DNA of 64,000 nt from Strigops habroptila (Eukaryota > Chordata > Aves > Psittaciformes > Psittacidae): positions 18,362,744-18,426,743 of the forward strand of contig NC_044288.2 in NCBI RefSeq assembly GCF_004027225.2, given 5' to 3'. How positions within the stretch are numbered: position 1 is the stretch's first letter; each line of letters begins with the position of its first letter. The notes beneath the pieces were generated by a model, which did not search any database, was not told the origin of the DNA, and was given only the letters and a program-made list of their open reading frames with translations. This document shows positions 23,054 through 35,154 of the stretch, piece by piece. The translations under genes were made by a program, and so were the position numbers.

Positions 23054-23082
23054 GTGGGGGGTGGGGGGGGGAGGCTGGGGTG
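23054..23082 (+). other. G-run cluster with quadruplex potential
   Basis: Runs of six, nine, two and four guanines separated by short loops. Could fold as a G-quadruplex. It abuts the GATA-type motif at 23043-23057. Confidence 0.45.
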
Positions 23083-26000
23083 GCTTTTCCCCATCGCCTC
23101 GCACAAGGGAAGGACCAGTGTGTGTGAGCGGCTGGGTCACGGCCAGCCCCTGCCTCCCGGCTGGGATGGGGCAGCCAACACACTGGATTTGCCAGTGCCA
23201 GCTGTGGTGCTGCCCCTGCGGGAGCAGGGTGTGCTGGGGTCATCCTGCCATGGGGAGGCAAGGGAGCGGGAGGCTGGAAACCTCTGCACAGCTTCCCTGG
23301 GAGCGGGTGGCCCAGAGGGAAGAGGGGATGTGCTTTTGGGTTCGTTGCAGTGCTCATCTCTGCTATCTCCCCACCACATCGCCCCACTGCCACAGGAAAC
23401 TTGGGTGGTGTCCCAAGCAGGGCAGGAGTGGCCATGAAGATAGATAGGTTCTACCTGCCCTGGGTAAACCCCAGCACATATTTCCCAGGGTAACCATCGC
23501 AGAACCTGCTGCCACGTACCCGGCTGAGCCTGAGCTCCTGGCACAGAGGGATGCAGGGCGGCTGTGCCATGCCATGCTTGGCAGGAGGGATGCGCTGGCC
23601 AGGGAGCATGTGACAGAGCACACAATGAGAACCACAGGTAAGGGAATGGGGAAACCAGACCACAGTTCCCACGCTGGCAGAAACCAGCTTTTTGCCTTTG
23701 TCACAAGCAGGAATGTCCCTGCTGGGGACGTGGGGTCTGTGTTCCCTCCACTGCTGGTGCCCCACTGCAGGGCATGGCCACTTCCCTGGGCACCACACAG
23801 CTCCAGAGCCTGGATCCTCCGCAGGGCTCGTGATGCCCCAGCACACCTGAGCACACACACGCTGTGTGCCCAGGGCAGGCAAGAGGCTCCGGCACCGCCG
23901 TGGTGGCACCTCCTACCTCTGCATGAGCAACATTTTCCACTTATCAAACGTAAGTGTGCTCTGGCCTCACCCCATCCAGCCCCACAACACAGTGGGGAGG
24001 AGGGCTGGGGCCGGGGCCCCCCAGCAGGTATGTCCCGGCTGAGCTGGCACCACGGAGCTCACTCACATCCATATTTGCACAAAGCCCTGAGCAGCGCGTG
24101 AGCAGCTCCAGAGACACCCGGGCCAAAAAGGCTTATTTTAAGCTCTCTGGAAAAAGAACATTGTTTGGTGGGAATTAAAACTCCCCGTTCTCAAAAAAGG
24201 GAAAAACAAAAAGTGCTGAATTCTGCCGGCTCCTGTCACTGCACAAACACAAAGCCAGGGCCCAGCTGGAGAGCGTGGCCAGGAACTTGGTGCTGGCATC
24301 AAGAAGGGTGGGTACCCTCCCCTGGGGCCCGTCCCCTCCTGTGTCCCTGTGATGCTGGTGCTGTCCCCAGAGTCCCTGGTGGGAACGGTTTTCCCACGGG
24401 AGGGAAGAGATATCATCCAATGTGGGTGCTTGTGGCCATGGAGCCACCCTGAGGTGCTGGGTTGCCAAAGGCAGTAGGGATGACTGCGGTGGCTGCACGA
24501 GGGGCTGGATAAGCTGTTGGCAGCCTGGGGTCTCGCTGCGCCTTGGTTGAACATCAAAGGCCAGTATTATTTATGTGGCCTTAATCCGGCTGTCTCCTCG
24601 GGCAGGGAGCTGGGTGATGCTCGGAGCCGTCTGTAAATCACGCCCTTTGGATCACATGCGTGAGATAACAGCCAGGCTCCGGGTCGGGCGGCAGGGCTGT
24701 GCTGTGGGGCCAGCAGCACCCAGGAGGCTCACACGGGGCCAGCGGCGTTGGGAGAGCTCCATGACGGCGGGGCGGGAGGGAGGGTGCGCATCCAGCACAT
24801 CCTGCTGCCGGCACATCCATCAGCCGCCCAGCGTTTACAGCACGTCGCTGGTTACATGATCCAGACGCGCAGGTTCCTCCTGTCCTGCTCCTCTCCTGCC
24901 TTTTGTTTTCGTTTTGCCTTCTGCTCCTGGAGACAGAGCACCTGATGGAAAAAGCCTGCTCTCCCGTTTCCCATGCCGGACACGCTCGCTTGCTTCCGCC
25001 CCTGCTCGGCACAGCGCCGCGGTGGCTCCCTGCTCCAGTGGGGGAAGACTAGAGGGGCTTGGGGCAGGGCATAGTAGGGACAGACCCCATTCCCAGTGGG
25101 ACCCCTCTGCGTTCTCTGTGTGGGGCAGCCCCTGATTCCCATAGGACAGAGCAGGCCAGGCAGGGAGGCTGCAGGGACCATGGAGGCACTACCTGGGCAC
25201 ATGTCCCATCAGCCTGCCGAGCCCAATGGGCACTTGGACCCATGCCCTGCTCCCTCTGTGTCTCCCGAGCTTGCTCTCCTGCCCTTCCCAGTCCTTTGGG
25301 CTCCTGGCCTCAGCCTGTGCAGGCCGTGCCCCCTTACCTACCAGTGCAGAGCACGGGTAGGCAATGTGGGGCTTCCAAATAAGTTGGTTTTGCTTCCCCC
25401 TGCAGCTTAAGGCAGCCAACGCAGTGGTTGGTCACCGACCCCTGAGCACTTTGGAGGGGTGGCTGCATTTCGTGCTGGTTTGCATAGTCCTGCCATGATC
25501 TGCTCCTTATCCTGGCTCCTGGCCACGGGAACGGCTGGTCCTCCAGCCGCATGTGGGGCACGGGGCAGCCTGGAGCCAGCCCTGCTGCCCTCCCTGCAAG
25601 GCCATGGAGCTGGAGGGAGCTCAGGGCAGCGATGCCATCTGGATCTGCAAGGAGAAAGCCTCTTGTTTTTAGGGCTTTGGTGGCTTTTGCTTGTGGGCAG
25701 GCGTCCAAGCTCCCAGTTTCCCAGGGCACAGCGGAAGGCGGAGGTAAATGGAACACTCAGCAGTGATGGTGACGTCTGCTCTGGTGCGTTGTGCTCAAGT
25801 CAGACCTCTCCTCCCCACAGCCCTGGGCATGGGGACACTGCTGCACGTGTGGGGACCCACTGCAGAGCGGGAACTGGTGGCTGAAGTCAGGGCAGAAAGG
25901 CTCCTGCCCTGGTCCCCATCCCCTGCTCCTACGTGCTGCTGTTCCAGCAATCTGTGGTGGGAAGGGATTTACGGAGCAGCACAGGCCAGTCCTGAAGGTC

Positions 26001-26464
26001 ACCTTCAGAGCACAGCTCACCCATTCATCACCATCCTGCTCCTGCAATGGAGACGGCACATGCATGGGGGTGAGGGAGCCAGGGACTGCCTGCTCTGGGT
26101 GTAATGATACACTCAAGGGGCTGAGAAACACCCACCGGCCCCCAGCGCCCCTCTGATGTGGGGCAGCAGATGAAAAGGCTCTAAATTCAGTGTGTTTGGA
26201 TGTTAACAGGGCTCATGGGAGAGGGGGCTCCCTGGGCTCTCAGGAAGGTGGGAGCAGCCATCAGAGCCTGCCCAGGGCACCCTCTCCATCGCTGCCCCAC
26301 AGCATCGCCCCACTGCCTGCCTGCGATGGGAGCAGGGCTGTGCCGGCCTCCCGGGACCACCCGTCCCTCACAGCCAGCACACGGGCTGGAGCTCAGCATG
26401 GGGGGGGGGTGGAAAAAAAACCACTTTTGTGGAGATGCTGGAACTGAATGGCGGTGAGGAGGGC

Positions 26465-26745
26465 TCGCTGGGCAGCATCTAAGCGAAGGAGTAACGAAAA
26501 CAAACCCGCGCCAAGGAATCCTGCTTTGCCCCAAATGTTTTTCTTATGGAGTTGTAATAAGACAAGAGTTGTAAAGATAGTAACCTCCTAAACATTACCT
26601 TATTAAGGCTTCTCAGAAACCACAGGGCACGACCCCTCTGGGTCATGGAACAAGAGAGCAGCATCCAGCGAACAAACAGAGGCTAACGTTACATTTTTCA
26701 CTTCATTTAGGAAACCTGGTTTCTAATTATAGGGTTTGTTTAATG
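26465..26745. other. AT-rich island, possible conserved noncoding element
   Basis: A sharply AT-richer block inside GC-rich DNA with GTTGTAATAAGACAAGAG, CCTTATTAAGG (a CArG-like 11-mer with one extra base) and ATTTAGGAAACCTGG. No coding frame. Composition and motif density suggest a regulatory element; conservation cannot be tested here. Confidence 0.35.
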
Positions 26746-29624
26746 GCAGCAGTTAGTTGTGCTTCACTCAAAGCCAGCCCACTGACAGCAGGGGCTGCGT
26801 GGCCATGTGGAGGGGAGAGGGGTTGGTGGGGGCCAGGAGATGCCAGCTCCGTGCTGGCTCCCAAGGAGGCTGCTGGGCTCACAGGGCACGGGATAGGGAT
26901 GTGCTTGGTACTGCGGGCATGGGGTGCCTGACACAGTGAGGGGTACAGGGGTCAGACGTGATTTGGAAGGGCTCTGTGCCCCAGAGGAGCCCCAGCGTGC
27001 CCTGGGGACGTGCCACACGTGCTGTCCTAGCTCTGTGCTGTGCACCAGAGGCAGCACACGGCTGCACTGTGCTCGGTGCGGTTCCCTTTGCTTGTCCAGC
27101 CTAGCCCGGGCTTACCCCATGCCCCAGTGACCACAGGCAGATGTGCTATGGGCTGGCTGCTCCCAATCAAGACTTGTCCTGCCACGGGCCCCTGAAGCTG
27201 TGTGTGTGCAGGGGTTGAACCAAGCAGTTGGGGTTTTTCCCCAGTCTGCTGTCAGCAGCTCCAGGAAAGTCCTTCCTGTTCCTTACCAGGCACATCAATG
27301 GTGCCTCGGGCTCCTTGGAGGATCCCAGCTCCCTCTCCCCTGGGTTTGTCCACCCCACCCCCTGCTTTCCTGGCAGATGCTGAGCATCCCCCGGGGCTGT
27401 GCTGGCGGCTGCTTCCCAGTGTCTTGTTCTCACCTCACCAGCGACTTGTGCTCACGCCGCCGGGTCGTGTCGCGCTGGCCTGCAGCCCTGTGTCCCTGCT
27501 GCAGAGCAGGGCTGAGCTCACAGTGCTTCCTACATTTGCCTGTTTTGTGATGGTCTGGCCGCAGGGTTCGTTGCTGCGGGTGTCTGGGGTGGAAGGAGAG
27601 GTGAGCGTGTGTGTAGTGGTGTGAAAAGCACGCTCCAGTTCCCTGCTCTTTTCCAGGGCAGAAGCCTCCCCAATAGCTCACTCCATCCCTCAGCTGGACC
27701 CTGCTGCATCTCCTCCCCACTGGTTTTGCTCCCCACTGTCCCTGCTCACACCTCGAGGTGTCATCCCCAGAGCTGGCTGGCACAGCTGGGTGCTCGGCAG
27801 CAGCCTGGCCACCCGCTGCTGCTCCTCCTCCCCTCTTTACCTCCCAAACTGACTTGTCCATGCTCCTTCCTTCCAGTGGTGGGTGATTCTGCAGCAGCTG
27901 AGCAAAACCAGGCCAGCCAGTTCAGAGCTGGCTTTGCCAGCTTCCCTTCACCCCCCCAAGGTGAGCTGCATGACTCCAAGCACCCATCTCCTGCAGCAGC
28001 AGGGCTTGTTCCAGCCCTGACCCGCCAGAGATGCCTGCAGCCATCCAGGGCTGGTTTGCAGGGGCATGGGGCTAATGGAAGGAGGGAGCTGGTGGCCACC
28101 CACAGCCTCAGCATGGGAGAGATGCCTCAGGGTGGACATAGAGGTGCTTCAGGGACATACAGCTCCTGCAGCAGGGGCTGAGGTGCTGAGGTGGTGCGTA
28201 AGTCTAGGAGGAGCAGGAGGAACACCAAGCACTCCACAGCATCCCCATACGAAGCCTGGCACGATGGCACAAGGGCCCTGGTCCTGGCTGTGGGGCTGTG
28301 CCCAGCTCCCCGGCTCAGGGGTCTGGGGGCAGCAGGACCCCTCTCCTTTCCTGGCCCCTCCAGAATGTGCTGTTGGTGGAAGTCAGGCTCTTTCTTACAC
28401 CACGTTTGTCCACATTGAGTCCAGGGCAGTGCGTGCACATCCCCAGGCCCCAGGAGCGCTCAGCAGTGCCGCTGTGCCCATGCTCAGCTCAGGACGAGCT
28501 CCTTCCCATGAGCCAGGGGAACTCTCTGGGCATGAGACCCCAGAGACCAGCCCTGTGCTCCCCCCAGGGAGCGACACCAGCTTGGAAAACCCAGAGGAGA
28601 AGCTGTTGGTGTCCTCCCCTCACTTTCCAGCTCTCCTTTGGTCACCGCTTGCTGCAGAGGACCCTGCAGTGGCTGCTTCCTCCTGCTTTGGAGCAGAGCT
28701 GCTGGCTCCACTGCCCTGAGAGAGCCCAGCACAGCCCTGGGGCTCGGGGCAGGGCAGCAGTGTCTGGAGCAGAGGCTGTGCCTTCCTTGCCATGCCAGGG
28801 GCTGATGACTGGTGCAGGAGGATGAAGGAGCATCAGCGCTGGGTGTTTCCCTCCCGAGCTGCCAACTGGCTGCTCATTAACGGTGCCCCAGTGCCGGCTG
28901 GAGGCCATACATGGACTCATGGTCCATGCGGGGCCGGGAGGGGCTGGAGCCGACACAGCCCTGCAGTGATGGAGCTCCCGTACCAGCTCCCTGTGATGCT
29001 AAAACCCAGGGAAAGACGCCACGTGCGTCCAGCCCTGGCTGTGCCATCACCCTCCCGTGCGGATCCCAGCCCCTCTGGCACTCGGGATCTCACCCCGCAC
29101 ACACGGGCAGCCCCGTGTCCGCCGAAACGCCTTTTTTCCCAGGCCAGATGGAGCCTTTCAAAGTAATGGGAATCACAAGCCACCTCCAGCCGGGCCAGGG
29201 AGCATCTCCGCTTCCTTCCCCCGGCCGGCGGGACAGCCGCCAGCGCCGCCCCGGCCCCACGGCCAGCCTGCCCCACCGTACCCCCACCCCACCGGCGGAG
29301 GGATGCGCATCCCCCCCGTGCATGCAGGAAGTCAGCTATTGCAAACAACTTTCTCCGGTCGGGATGGCCTGGGTTCCCAGGCGTGCCGCTGGCAGCCGGC
29401 GCAGCCCTGGCCGCTCTCCTCCCCCCCTGCTCCCCCCATAGCCCTCCTTCCCTCGCTCCCCCTCTCCGCCTTAATGACTTCCACATGGGCCTCTGGCATC
29501 CCGAGCCAAGCCTCCAGCATTGTCTGAAATCTCCAAATTTAGAAGAAATATGAAAATTGTCAAGCAGCCCTTCCTTAGGGGGTAAAAGCAACACTCGGCT
29601 GCGTGGCGGCGGGTCGCGGCGGCG

Positions 29625-29745
29625 GGTCCACGTGACGGCACCCCAGCCAATGGATCCCCTCGGCGCCCCTGACAGCGGTGCCCGTCGGCAGCCTGGCCTC
29701 CTCCTGCAGCTCATATAAGGTAAAAACAAAAAGGTTTTGCAGCTT
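29625..29745 (+). promoter_or_regulatory. Promoter-like cluster: CACGTGAC, GCCAATGG, TATAAG
   Basis: Within 95 bp on the plus strand lie an E-box/USF-type CACGTGAC (29629-29636), an NF-Y CCAAT box GCCAATGG (29646-29653) and CATATAAGG (29712-29720), which is both a TATA element and, as TCATATAAGG, a CArG box with one mismatch. The order and spacing suit a CCAAT/TATA promoter starting near 29745 and lie downstream of a CpG-dense stretch. It is a good candidate for the promoter of the miR-143/145 host RNA. AAG|GTAAAA at 29719 could instead be a splice donor. Confidence 0.4.
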
Positions 29746-31663
29746 CTGAGCAGCCTGGAAGGAGTTTTTCACCAAGGGGTCCTGTGCCAGCTGCTTAAAA
29801 AACCCCGGCTGGCAGTGCCGGGGTCCCAGTGGCGGGTTATAATGTGCTGGGAGGAGGTGGTGGGGCTGTGCCCGCATCCCACGGTGCCTCATGTGGGGCA
29901 GCAGGTAGGTGCCCGTGGATGGAGGGAGCGGGCAGGCGTGCGGGTGGCAGCGATGGGTGCATGGGGTGATGGGGATGGGTGGGCACTGCTGCAGTGTGGG
30001 TGCTGCTGTTCTGCCTGGTGCTTGCCCCGGGTGTGCACAGGGACAGGCAGGGGACAGCATGGCTCCTCCAGCATCCCTGTCTGCCAGCCATGGGATGCTC
30101 AGCCCAGCCGGCTTCGGGGAGGTGGGCAGGGGTGCTTTGGATGCTGCGACTAAGAAGGGAGGGAGGTGAGCGGAGCATGGCCACGGGGTGCCAGCAGGGA
30201 AACTCGCTGGGCCCAGAGCTGGTGAGGAATGGCCAGAGCTGCCTCGGGACCAGGCGGTCCTGAGCAAAGAGGTTCCCCAAAATCTGTCCCTCAGCTCCGT
30301 CCTGGCCTGAGAGAGGGGTTTGGTGGGGCTTACCCGTCTTTGAGGAGGTGGGGAAGGGCCCTTCCAGGACTGGGGGAGGATTGTTTTCTGCCCCGCGTAC
30401 ATCTAGGATGAGAAAACTGGGAAGCTGGAGGTGAGCCCAGGCGGGCAGGTTCCCCGCACAGCAGGACCATGGGCTGCTCGCTTGGCTCCGCTGCCAGGCC
30501 GTGATGCTGCCACTGTCTGGGGAAAGCAGGCTGGGGGAAATGGGGCCGGAGCTCACCACCGGAGGCTTCCAGGGTGCTGAAGCCACAATGACCGAGAGAA
30601 CCCCACAGCCCACAGCTCCTGGGACCCCAACACCAGCCCAGCCGGTGCCGCTGCCTCGCTCTGTGCCCCTGGCTGCAGCCCATTGCCGGCACTGCTGGTG
30701 CGATCCCAGCCGCTGGCATTGCCCAGGCTCCATCACTCATTGGGTTGCCTCATCCTCCTGCCCTGGAGGCGCAGCAGTGGCTGATGAGCGTGGTCACCCT
30801 GTGGGAGCCAGCGGCTGAGGTGGTGGGGACAGCATGGGGTGTGCTGCGATGTCTTGAGGGGACAGACACGGCTTGTTCCTAGACAGCCTCAAGCCGAGGC
30901 ATTGAAAAGGCTCCCGCAGGCTCTCTGGGTTGTGCCTCCTCCCTGCCCATCCCTCGCAGGACACGGTGCTGCTTCTGCCTGGGTTATGGCTGGCTCTGCA
31001 CTGTCTCTCCGTTCCCAGGGTGCCAGCAGTGGCCGTCCCCTCCCAGCGGGTCACCTGGGGACACTGTGCCCCATGGGCATGTGGCAGCAAGCTGCCACGT
31101 CCCCCTGCCTCCCTCCTCTGCAGGGCAGCTCCCACCGCCACAGGGACAACCACCAGCAGGGTCCCGCACAGGGACAGTGGGTCCAGCCAGGGCACAGTGA
31201 CATCCTTGGGGGTGCAAGCTCCTCTATGGGCTGCGTGTCCCTCTGCAAAGGGACAGGGACAGTAAGCAGGGCACTGTAACTTCTCAGGGCAGCTGTGGCC
31301 ACCACAGTCCCAGTTTGTCCCCATCCTGCTGTGCTTCAAGGGATTCCCACTGTCGCTGGCTGCTCCTGGGGAAGTTGCAGCATCTCAGCACTGGGATGGT
31401 GCATGTAGGGATGGAGAACCACCAGTGTGACACGGCCCACATCTCTGTCCTAGAGGCAGTGTCCCCAGCACGGAGCTACCCTGCCTGCGCCTGCCCCAGC
31501 TCCCCGGCCTCTGCACGCTGACCAGGGTGCTCTGTTGATGGGCAATGGCATTGCCTTCCCATTGCCGGCCAACAGGAGAGGAGTTTATTTCCAACAAACA
31601 CAGGCAGACGCCTCCGCCAAAGATTTCCCAAGCAGTTATCAGCAGGAATTCGGGGACGGCTCT

Positions 31664-31671
31664 GTCTAGAC
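31664..31671. promoter_or_regulatory. Palindromic SMAD element GTCTAGAC
   Basis: A perfect GTCTAGAC palindrome with a following AGG, in an AT-richer block (31.54-31.80 kb) upstream of the miRNAs. TGF-beta/BMP signalling is known to induce miR-143/145 in mammalian smooth muscle. Eight bases alone are weak evidence. Confidence 0.25.
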
Positions 31672-33859
31672 AGGCTGCAGCTCTGGGTGGCTGCTGGATG
31701 GAGTGGCATTTCCCTCCATGCTTGTCAAGAAGCAGTCTGGAGATGATTAAGGGCTTTTTTTGTTCCCTTTTTTTTCCCCTTTTCTCAGTCTCCTTTTCTA
31801 CCCAAGAACCAGCCTTTTTCCTGATCAGGCTTTTCCGAGGCTTGTTGCTCTGCACCCTCAGTGAAACCTGCCTTTGCTCATCCCTGGCATCCCGCTGCTC
31901 CTCCCCTAGGGCTGAGGTGGGGAGAGCCAGGGCCCGGTGGTGCAGCCTGCCGCGGCTCCTGGTGACGATGGCCACGATGAGCTGTACATCAGCCCATGGC
32001 ACTGCTTTGCCTCCCGGCAGTGAGGCTCCTGCAGCAGCAGGCAGGGTGCTGGGCACTGTGCTGTGCCTTGCTGATGGTGATGGGCAGTGGCAGGGTGCAG
32101 GCATCCTGCAGGCAGGAGCACAGGCAATGCTGGGGCTGAGCACTGGGCTGGGGGCCCCAGGATGGCCCCAATGCCTTAACCTGTGAGGGGCAGAAGCAGC
32201 AAAAGCATGTCTTCATGAGTGAGCCGCATCGAGCAGCAAGAGATGAGGCAAGAGGCTGGAAATCTGAGCTCTGGAGCCATTTCACCATCCTTTGACCTTG
32301 GCTGGGAGCACAGAGACAAGCGGAGCAGATCCTGCATGGGGGGAGGCTCCAGCCGGGGGGATGAAGCCCAACACACATCCTGTGGCTGCAGACCAGCGGT
32401 GCTGGGGGAGCACTCACTGCTCCTGAGACCCCGAACCCCTGCAGAGCCAGGGACGTGGTTACCTGGGGGGGGGGAAATGGCCTTTTCTGTCCCACACGCC
32501 AGCAACATCAGGCTAGGCAGGGCAAGGGGCCTGGGCTGCCCCAGGGACAGGCAGGGACCCTTCCAGCAGCCAAATCCCCGCCGCACACTCAGCCTGTGCA
32601 GCCGCAGAGCTGAGCATGGAGCTGCTGTGGCAGCACCATCCTGGGGCAGAAGCAGCAGCATCAGGCAGAGCTGGCCTCTGCAGGGCAGTGCACAGGAGCC
32701 CATCGCAGCTCTGGTGCAGTGGGGCTGAGCTCCAGTGCCTGGGCTGCAGCCGCTGTGAGACAGCATCTTCCCACTGGGTCAGGGTGAGGGACAGAGCTGG
32801 TCTGTGTTGGTGGACAAGGTGGGGACGGTCACACTGCCTGTGGGGATGGGGAGGAGGCTCTGGAGGGCTGGCAAGCCCCTGGAGCCAGCCCTGTGCCTGC
32901 GTTAGGTGCGAGCTGTATGTGGCTGTCAGCGAGGCAGGAGAACAGACACGTGCAGCCGGACTGCCCAGGCTCTGTTTGGTTTGAGATACTGAAGTAGGAG
33001 GTGCTGAGCATCAATGTCTTCCCTGTCCTGCTGGGAAGCGCAGTGCCACGCAGTGCCAGAGCTGCAAGGGATGGTCAGCGTGCAGGGAGGCAGCGTGCCT
33101 GTGGGGCTGCCCAGGGCATGGCACTGTCCTGGTCCGAGAAATCTGCCTCCCATGAATCTCATGTGCTTGGCCCTGGCTGAGGCTGTGTTGGGATAGGGAC
33201 CCAAGAGCACTGTTAAGCCCCTTTCTCAGCGGCTACGGGGAGGTGGGATGTGCTGGCAATGCTGGAGGCAGCAGGGTCTGTGGGTGATGGCCGGCAGCAT
33301 GCAGGCAGCCAGGTCTTCACCCCAAGACTGCTGTGAGAGAGCACATCTGCCCTGCTCTGCAGGGACATCCCTGTCATGGTGGCAACACAGTGCCGGGAGG
33401 TGGAGGGCACTGCCTCTCCCTGGGCTGAGCTCTGCTGGGAGGTGGACGCGCAGCTTGCCTTGGACAAGAGACAGCAGCAGACAGGGCCTGGGATGGGGCT
33501 GTGGGTCTGTGGGACCCGCCGTGCTGCACATGGGGCAGATGCTCTGTGGTGGCCAACAGGTCTACCTGGTGCTCACTGTGGGACTGACTTGCTGGTTGCT
33601 GGTGCACAGGGCAACGTGTCGCTCTTCCAGCCTGGCCTTCTTACCTGGGATCCCTCATTGCGGATTTGCCCTTCCTTTGCTCCCCTCCATTTTCAATCTT
33701 ATATTTTAAATTTCATTTTTATTACTGCCGCCTCCATCACACCCCATCACACCTGAGCAGAGGAGCTGCACCGCTCCCGCCTGCTGAGTATCAGTCCTAA
33801 TGTACCTTTTGTGCACCATACTTTTCCAGATCTCATCTCCTGCTTGCTGGGAGCTTGGC

Positions 33860-33869
33860 CCATTTTAGG
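33860..33869 (+). promoter_or_regulatory. Consensus CArG box CCATTTTAGG
   Basis: Exact CC(A/T)6GG, the binding motif of serum response factor. 4.8 kb upstream of the miR-143 hairpin and 0.2 kb before a run of GATA motifs. Function is inferred from the known SRF control of the locus in mammals. Confidence 0.35.
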
Positions 33870-34039
33870 GCATTTTCTTCTAGTGTCTTTTACTGCTCAG
33901 CTGAGTGGGCAGCAGGCAGGGCTGGGAACGCTGGGGCCTGCAGGGGATGTGAATTACTAACTGGGTTCTTCTCATGTCCAGGCGATGCTGCACACACACA
34001 CATCCCCCCCCCTCAGCCCTCCTCTCCCTCATGGAGCAG

Positions 34040-34068
34040 AGATAAGATGATAAAGGCTGGATAAGCAG
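34040..34068 (+). promoter_or_regulatory. GATA motif cluster
   Basis: AGATAAGATGATAAAGG and GGATAAGC give three GATA cores within 30 bases, followed by an ATTAATGAGC homeodomain-type site. Candidate cardiovascular enhancer piece upstream of miR-143. Confidence 0.3.
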
Positions 34069-35154
34069 CCAAGAGCACTGGCAGATTAATGAGCTCCAGC
34101 CTCTGCTAAAAGAGAGGGAGCGTCGCTGCTCCCTGCCTGCTCCAGCTCCAGGCTCTTTGTTGGCCTCATGTGAGCTCCTGAGTGCCCACTATGCCGAGGA
34201 GTATCCCAAGGAGCATCCCCTCCACCAGCTCCTCAGGCCAGCTCCGGCTGGGAGCTATGCAGGATCTGTGTGAGAAGCAGAGCCCAGGGAGCAAGGAAGA
34301 AGCTGGAGCAGCCGCCCCACACTGCTTGGGAACAGCGTCCATGGGGAGCTCTCTGCACAGCACTCTGGGTTCCCACCAGCGAGGGCTGGAGGCCGGTGAC
34401 GTGACAGCCTGTTCCCGCTGGGACTTCACCCCTGCACCACTTCCTCTGGACTGTGAATGTGATGTGTAAACAGAGCGGGAGGGCTGGTGCCGGCACCCGC
34501 TCCCACGCTCCGTGTGCCCTGGGGCCAGCACCGGGACACCAGGCATCAGCCCTTGCCTTGGGCTCCAAACACCTTCCAGCGGTGGGCTGGTGAGGGGGCT
34601 TGGGGCTGCGCTGCCCCATGGAACCAGAGGAAACCATCTAAGGAGTTGGGGATGGTTGTTGGTGGGCTGGGGGCAGCGGGGAAGGGCTGCGGCCGTGGGA
34701 AAGGCGATGACCGCGCTGCTGTGTGCCTTGGCTCTTCCTTAGCCATGCTGCTTCCTGCTCCTCCTGCCCCTCCAAAGGCTCTTTCTCACCCCCAAGCCAG
34801 GCACTAGTGTTGCAGAGGGGTTTCAGCCTCCTGGCACCAGTGGCTTTGCAGGAACCATTGGGCTCTGTGTGATGGCACAGGACCGGCATCACTGGTCCCC
34901 TGCTCCAGAGAGATGCCAGCTTGGCTTGCAGCCTGGAGGTGGCAGAGGCCTCGTCTGTCCCTGGGCTCCCTCCTGCCATCCCCACCCTGTATCTCAAGCC
35001 CGGCTCTCTGCAGAGACACCAAATTAGGTGATTTCTCCCTTGCTCCAGCACCAGGAGAGGGGCCGCCTGCCCCGGGGAGGGAAGGAGCACAAACCAGATG
35101 CGCTCTCCCCTCCGCACCCATCCCTGCTCTGAGCCCCCCAAACCTGCTCCTTTG

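Larger units (their letters stand above)
21481..29180. other. GC-rich gene-poor spacer between IL17B and the CARMN-like region
   Basis: 7.7 kb without a credible gene. Long open frames on both strands, up to about 330 codons near 21.1-22.1 kb, are Pro/Ala/Arg/Gly-rich low-complexity translations of GC-rich DNA with no family motif and no paired splice sites. Contained items are a pyrimidine minisatellite (22.0-22.2 kb), G-runs (23.06 kb), an inverted NKX2-5/GATA-like pair (23.04 and 23.94 kb) and AT-rich islands at 24.1-24.2 and 26.5-26.7 kb. Confidence 0.6.

Noticed and set aside
26601-26611. CCTTATTAAGG read as a CArG box
   Set aside because: Its A/T core is 7 bases instead of 6, so it does not fit the SRF consensus spacing.
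29711-29720. TCATATAAGG counted as a full CArG box
   Set aside because: The first base is T, not C; it is listed only as a one-mismatch variant within the promoter-like cluster.
29837-30736. A 299-codon minus-strand open frame near 30 kb
   Set aside because: Pro/Ser/His-rich with no family motif; GC-rich DNA gives long stop-free runs in several frames here.
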